Positions 62,525 through 64,000 of a DNA stretch of 64,000 nt are shown one piece after another. The notes beneath the pieces are model-generated. The model was not told the DNA's origin. It ran no database searches and saw only the letters and a list, made by a program, of their open reading frames with translations. Origin of the DNA: Sinorhizobium sp. 6-70 (lineage in GTDB: Bacteria > Pseudomonadota > Alphaproteobacteria > Rhizobiales > Rhizobiaceae); assembly GCF_030124375.1 (NCBI RefSeq), contig NZ_JASKLS010000005.1, positions 248,001 to 312,000 on the forward strand, written 5' to 3'. Made by a program: the position numbers and the translations under genes. Numbering within the stretch: the first letter of the stretch is position 1; every line of letters starts with the position of its first letter.

Positions 62525-63226
62525 TTGGACTGGATGGCATTGAGCGACGCCGAATGGACGGCGGTCCGGCTGAGCCTGCGCGTCGCGACCGTCGCGATGC
62601 TGGGCAGTCTGCCGCTGGCACTGCTCGCCGCCATGGTGCTTGCGCGCGGACGCTTCTGGGGCAAGTCGATCCTGAACGGCCTCGTGCATATGCCGCTTGT
62701 CCTGCCGCCGGTGGTCACTGGCTTCGTGCTGCTGCTTCTCTTCGGCCGCCGCGGACCGATCGGCGCCTTCCTTGCCGAGAATTTCGGCATCGTCTTCTCC
62801 TTCCGCTGGACAGGTGCCGCGCTTGCCTGCGCAGTCATGGGTTTCCCCTTGATGGTGCGCAGCATCCGGCTGTCGATCGAGGCAGTCGACCGCAAGCTCG
62901 AGGACGCTGCCGCCACGCTTGGCGCCGGGCCCGCATGGGTCTTCCTGACGGTCACATTGCCGCTGATCCTTCCCGGCATCATCGCGGGCATGATCCTCTC
63001 CTTCGCCAAGGCGATGGGCGAGTTCGGAGCGACGATCACCTTCGTCTCCAACATCCCGGGCGAGACGCAGACGCTCTCCTCGGCGATTTACACCTTTACG
63101 CAAGTTCCGGGCGGCGATGCCGGAGCGTTGCGCCTTGCCGTCATCTCGGTCTTCATTTCGATGGGGGCATTGATGCTGTCGGAGGTTTTCGCCGCATTCG
63201 CAGCGAAACGGTCGGTGGCGGCATGA
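62525..63226 (+). CDS. modB: molybdate ABC transporter permease
   Basis: A 233-residue membrane permease with five helices: [20 protein letters not shown] at the start, [20 protein letters not shown], and EAA loop [40 protein letters not shown] is the classic ModB signature. The start is uncertain: TTG at 62525 ([11 protein letters not shown]) has GGAGG 10 bases upstream; ATG at 62534 is the alternative. The end overlaps modC by 4 bases. Confidence 0.9.
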   Translation: MDWMALSDAEWTAVRLSLRVATVAMLGSLPLALLAAMVLARGRFWGKSILNGLVHMPLVLPPVVTGFVLLLLFGRRGPIGAFLAENFGIVFSFRWTGAALACAVMGFPLMVRSIRLSIEAVDRKLEDAAATLGAGPAWVFLTVTLPLILPGIIAGMILSFAKAMGEFGATITFVSNIPGETQTLSSAIYTFTQVPGGDAGALRLAVISVFISMGALMLSEVFAAFAAKRSVAA

Positions 63227-64000
63227 GCCTGGAGGTCGAAGCCAGCCACCGGATCGGAGCCTTCACAATCGACGCCGCGTTCACGTCCGACGGCAGCGTG
63301 ACGGCGCTGTTCGGTCGTTCGGGATCGGGCAAGACGTCGCTGATCAACATCATCGCCGGACTTCTCCGTCCCGATGTCGGCCGGATCGTGCTCGACGGCG
63401 ACGTGATCGCAGACAGCAGGAAGCAGATATTCACGCCGATCCACCGCCGTCGCTTCGGCTATGTCTTCCAGGAAGCGCGGCTTTTTCCGCACCTGAGCGT
63501 TCGCAGGAACCTCGCCTATGGGCGCTGGTTCGCCGGTTCGCAAAAGTCCGCCTCGGAATTCGGGCGGATCGTTGAAATGCTTGGCATCGGCCACCTGCTC
63601 GACCGTCGCCCCTCGACTCTTTCCGGCGGCGAACGGCAGCGCGTCGCCGTCGGCCGCGCGCTGCTTGCCTCTCCCCGCCTCTTGTTGATGGACGAGCCGC
63701 TCGCCGCGCTCGACGAGGCGCGAAAAGCAGAGATTCTCCCCTATCTGGAGCGGCTTCGCGACGAAACCAGAATTCCGATCGTCTACGTCAGCCACTCGGT
63801 CGCGGAAGTCGCGCGTCTGGCTGAGCGCGTCATCGTGATCGAGAACGGCCGGGTCAAGGCATCGGGCGACGCGGCCGTTATCTTGAGCCAGCCGGCCGCG
63901 GTGCACGCGATGGATTGGCGCGAGGCCGGCGCGCTGCTCGAAGGCGTGGTCGAGAGCCACGACAGCGCCCACAATCTGACGGCCGTCCGGGCGGGACAAT
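63223..64000 (+). CDS. modC: molybdate ABC transporter ATP-binding protein, partial
   Basis: An open frame from an ATG overlapping the modB stop (ATGA) to the window edge, 259 codons seen of an expected 350 or so. Walker A is GRSGSGKTS (about 31-39), the Q-loop is [14 protein letters not shown], the signature is [16 protein letters not shown], and Walker B is [13 protein letters not shown], with a switch histidine in YVSHSV. It powers molybdate import. The C-terminal Mop domain that binds molybdate would lie past 64000. The gene is intact as far as seen. Confidence 0.93.
   Translation, partial: MSLEVEASHRIGAFTIDAAFTSDGSVTALFGRSGSGKTSLINIIAGLLRPDVGRIVLDGDVIADSRKQIFTPIHRRRFGYVFQEARLFPHLSVRRNLAYGRWFAGSQKSASEFGRIVEMLGIGHLLDRRPSTLSGGERQRVAVGRALLASPRLLLMDEPLAALDEARKAEILPYLERLRDETRIPIVYVSHSVAEVARLAERVIVIENGRVKASGDAAVILSQPAAVHAMDWREAGALLEGVVESHDSAHNLTAVRAGQ

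Noticed and set aside
1..64000. CRISPR array, IS element, prophage or integrative element
   Set aside because: No regularly spaced direct repeats, transposase, integrase or phage genes were seen on either strand; the repeats present are dispersed palindromes.

Overview
The window is a high-GC alphaproteobacterial chromosome segment. It is almost certainly from Sinorhizobium (Ensifer) or a very close relative. Three things point there. RIME-type intergenic mosaic repeats recur through it. The gene order xylA-xylB-LacI regulator / emrB-emrA-TetR / gltX-lysS / pha(Mrp) / cob / mod is the one I recall from the S. meliloti chromosome. The Cob proteins match, in length and in remembered N-termini, those of the industrial B12 producer called 'Pseudomonas denitrificans'. 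I see no rRNA, no convincing tRNA, no IS element, no prophage, no plasmid functions and no CRISPR array. This is ordinary core chromosome, densely coding on both strands.

Layout. 0-6 kb: MarR regulator, creatininase-family amidohydrolase, a CobW-type metallochaperone GTPase with a His-rich segment and its WD40 partner, a glyoxalase-like protein, LysE exporter and VOC protein. 6-14 kb: acetyltransferase, a PLP ornithine/lysine decarboxylase with a long leader that fits the alphaproteobacterial speF RNA, LysR regulator, a periplasmic DUF1007 protein with a NicO nickel/cobalt exporter, another acetyltransferase with a small membrane protein, DUF533 protein, and KDPG aldolase. 14-20 kb: coupled CYTH and CHAD genes, TrhO tRNA hydroxylase, a GFA-type enzyme and the MetNIQ methionine importer. 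20-29 kb: a sugar region with GH1 beta-glucosidase, Gfo/Idh dehydrogenase and TIM-barrel isomerase, then xylose isomerase, xylulokinase and a LacI regulator. 29-36 kb: Tat-exported metallophosphoesterase, EmrAB pump with its divergent TetR repressor, AraC/GyrI-like regulator and TerC. 36-47 kb: gltX-lysS, a nucleoside hydrolase, a DNA exonuclease/ATP-dependent DNA ligase pair, and a CHASE-PAS-GGDEF-EAL protein. 47-53 kb: the complete six-gene phaABCDEFG K+/H+ antiporter operon. 53-60.5 kb: all eight genes (cobM, L, K, J, I, H, G, F) that carry precorrin-2 to hydrogenobyrinic acid by the oxygen-dependent route. 60.6-64 kb: ung and the molybdate transporter modABC, with modC running off the window.

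Regulation is unusually readable in places. Two near-identical palindromes flank the emrA/emrR promoters. A long LacI-type palindrome lies in front of the xyl regulator. A TTGA-N6-TCAA (FNR/FixK-like) site precedes cobG. A ModE-like palindrome precedes modA. A SpeF-type leader precedes the decarboxylase. The other striking layer is a set of three families of palindromic intergenic repeats (RIME; a CTCCCCGC/GGGGAGA hairpin; a GAGCGGG...CCCGCTC hairpin sometimes joined to a second palindrome). They sit at operon ends and also inside operons, for example between modA and modB and between the genes of the beta-glucosidase cluster.

I found no clearly new multi-gene system. The most unusual arrangement is cobK: it is read against its neighbours and its coding ends overlap both cobL (head to head) and cobJ (tail to tail).
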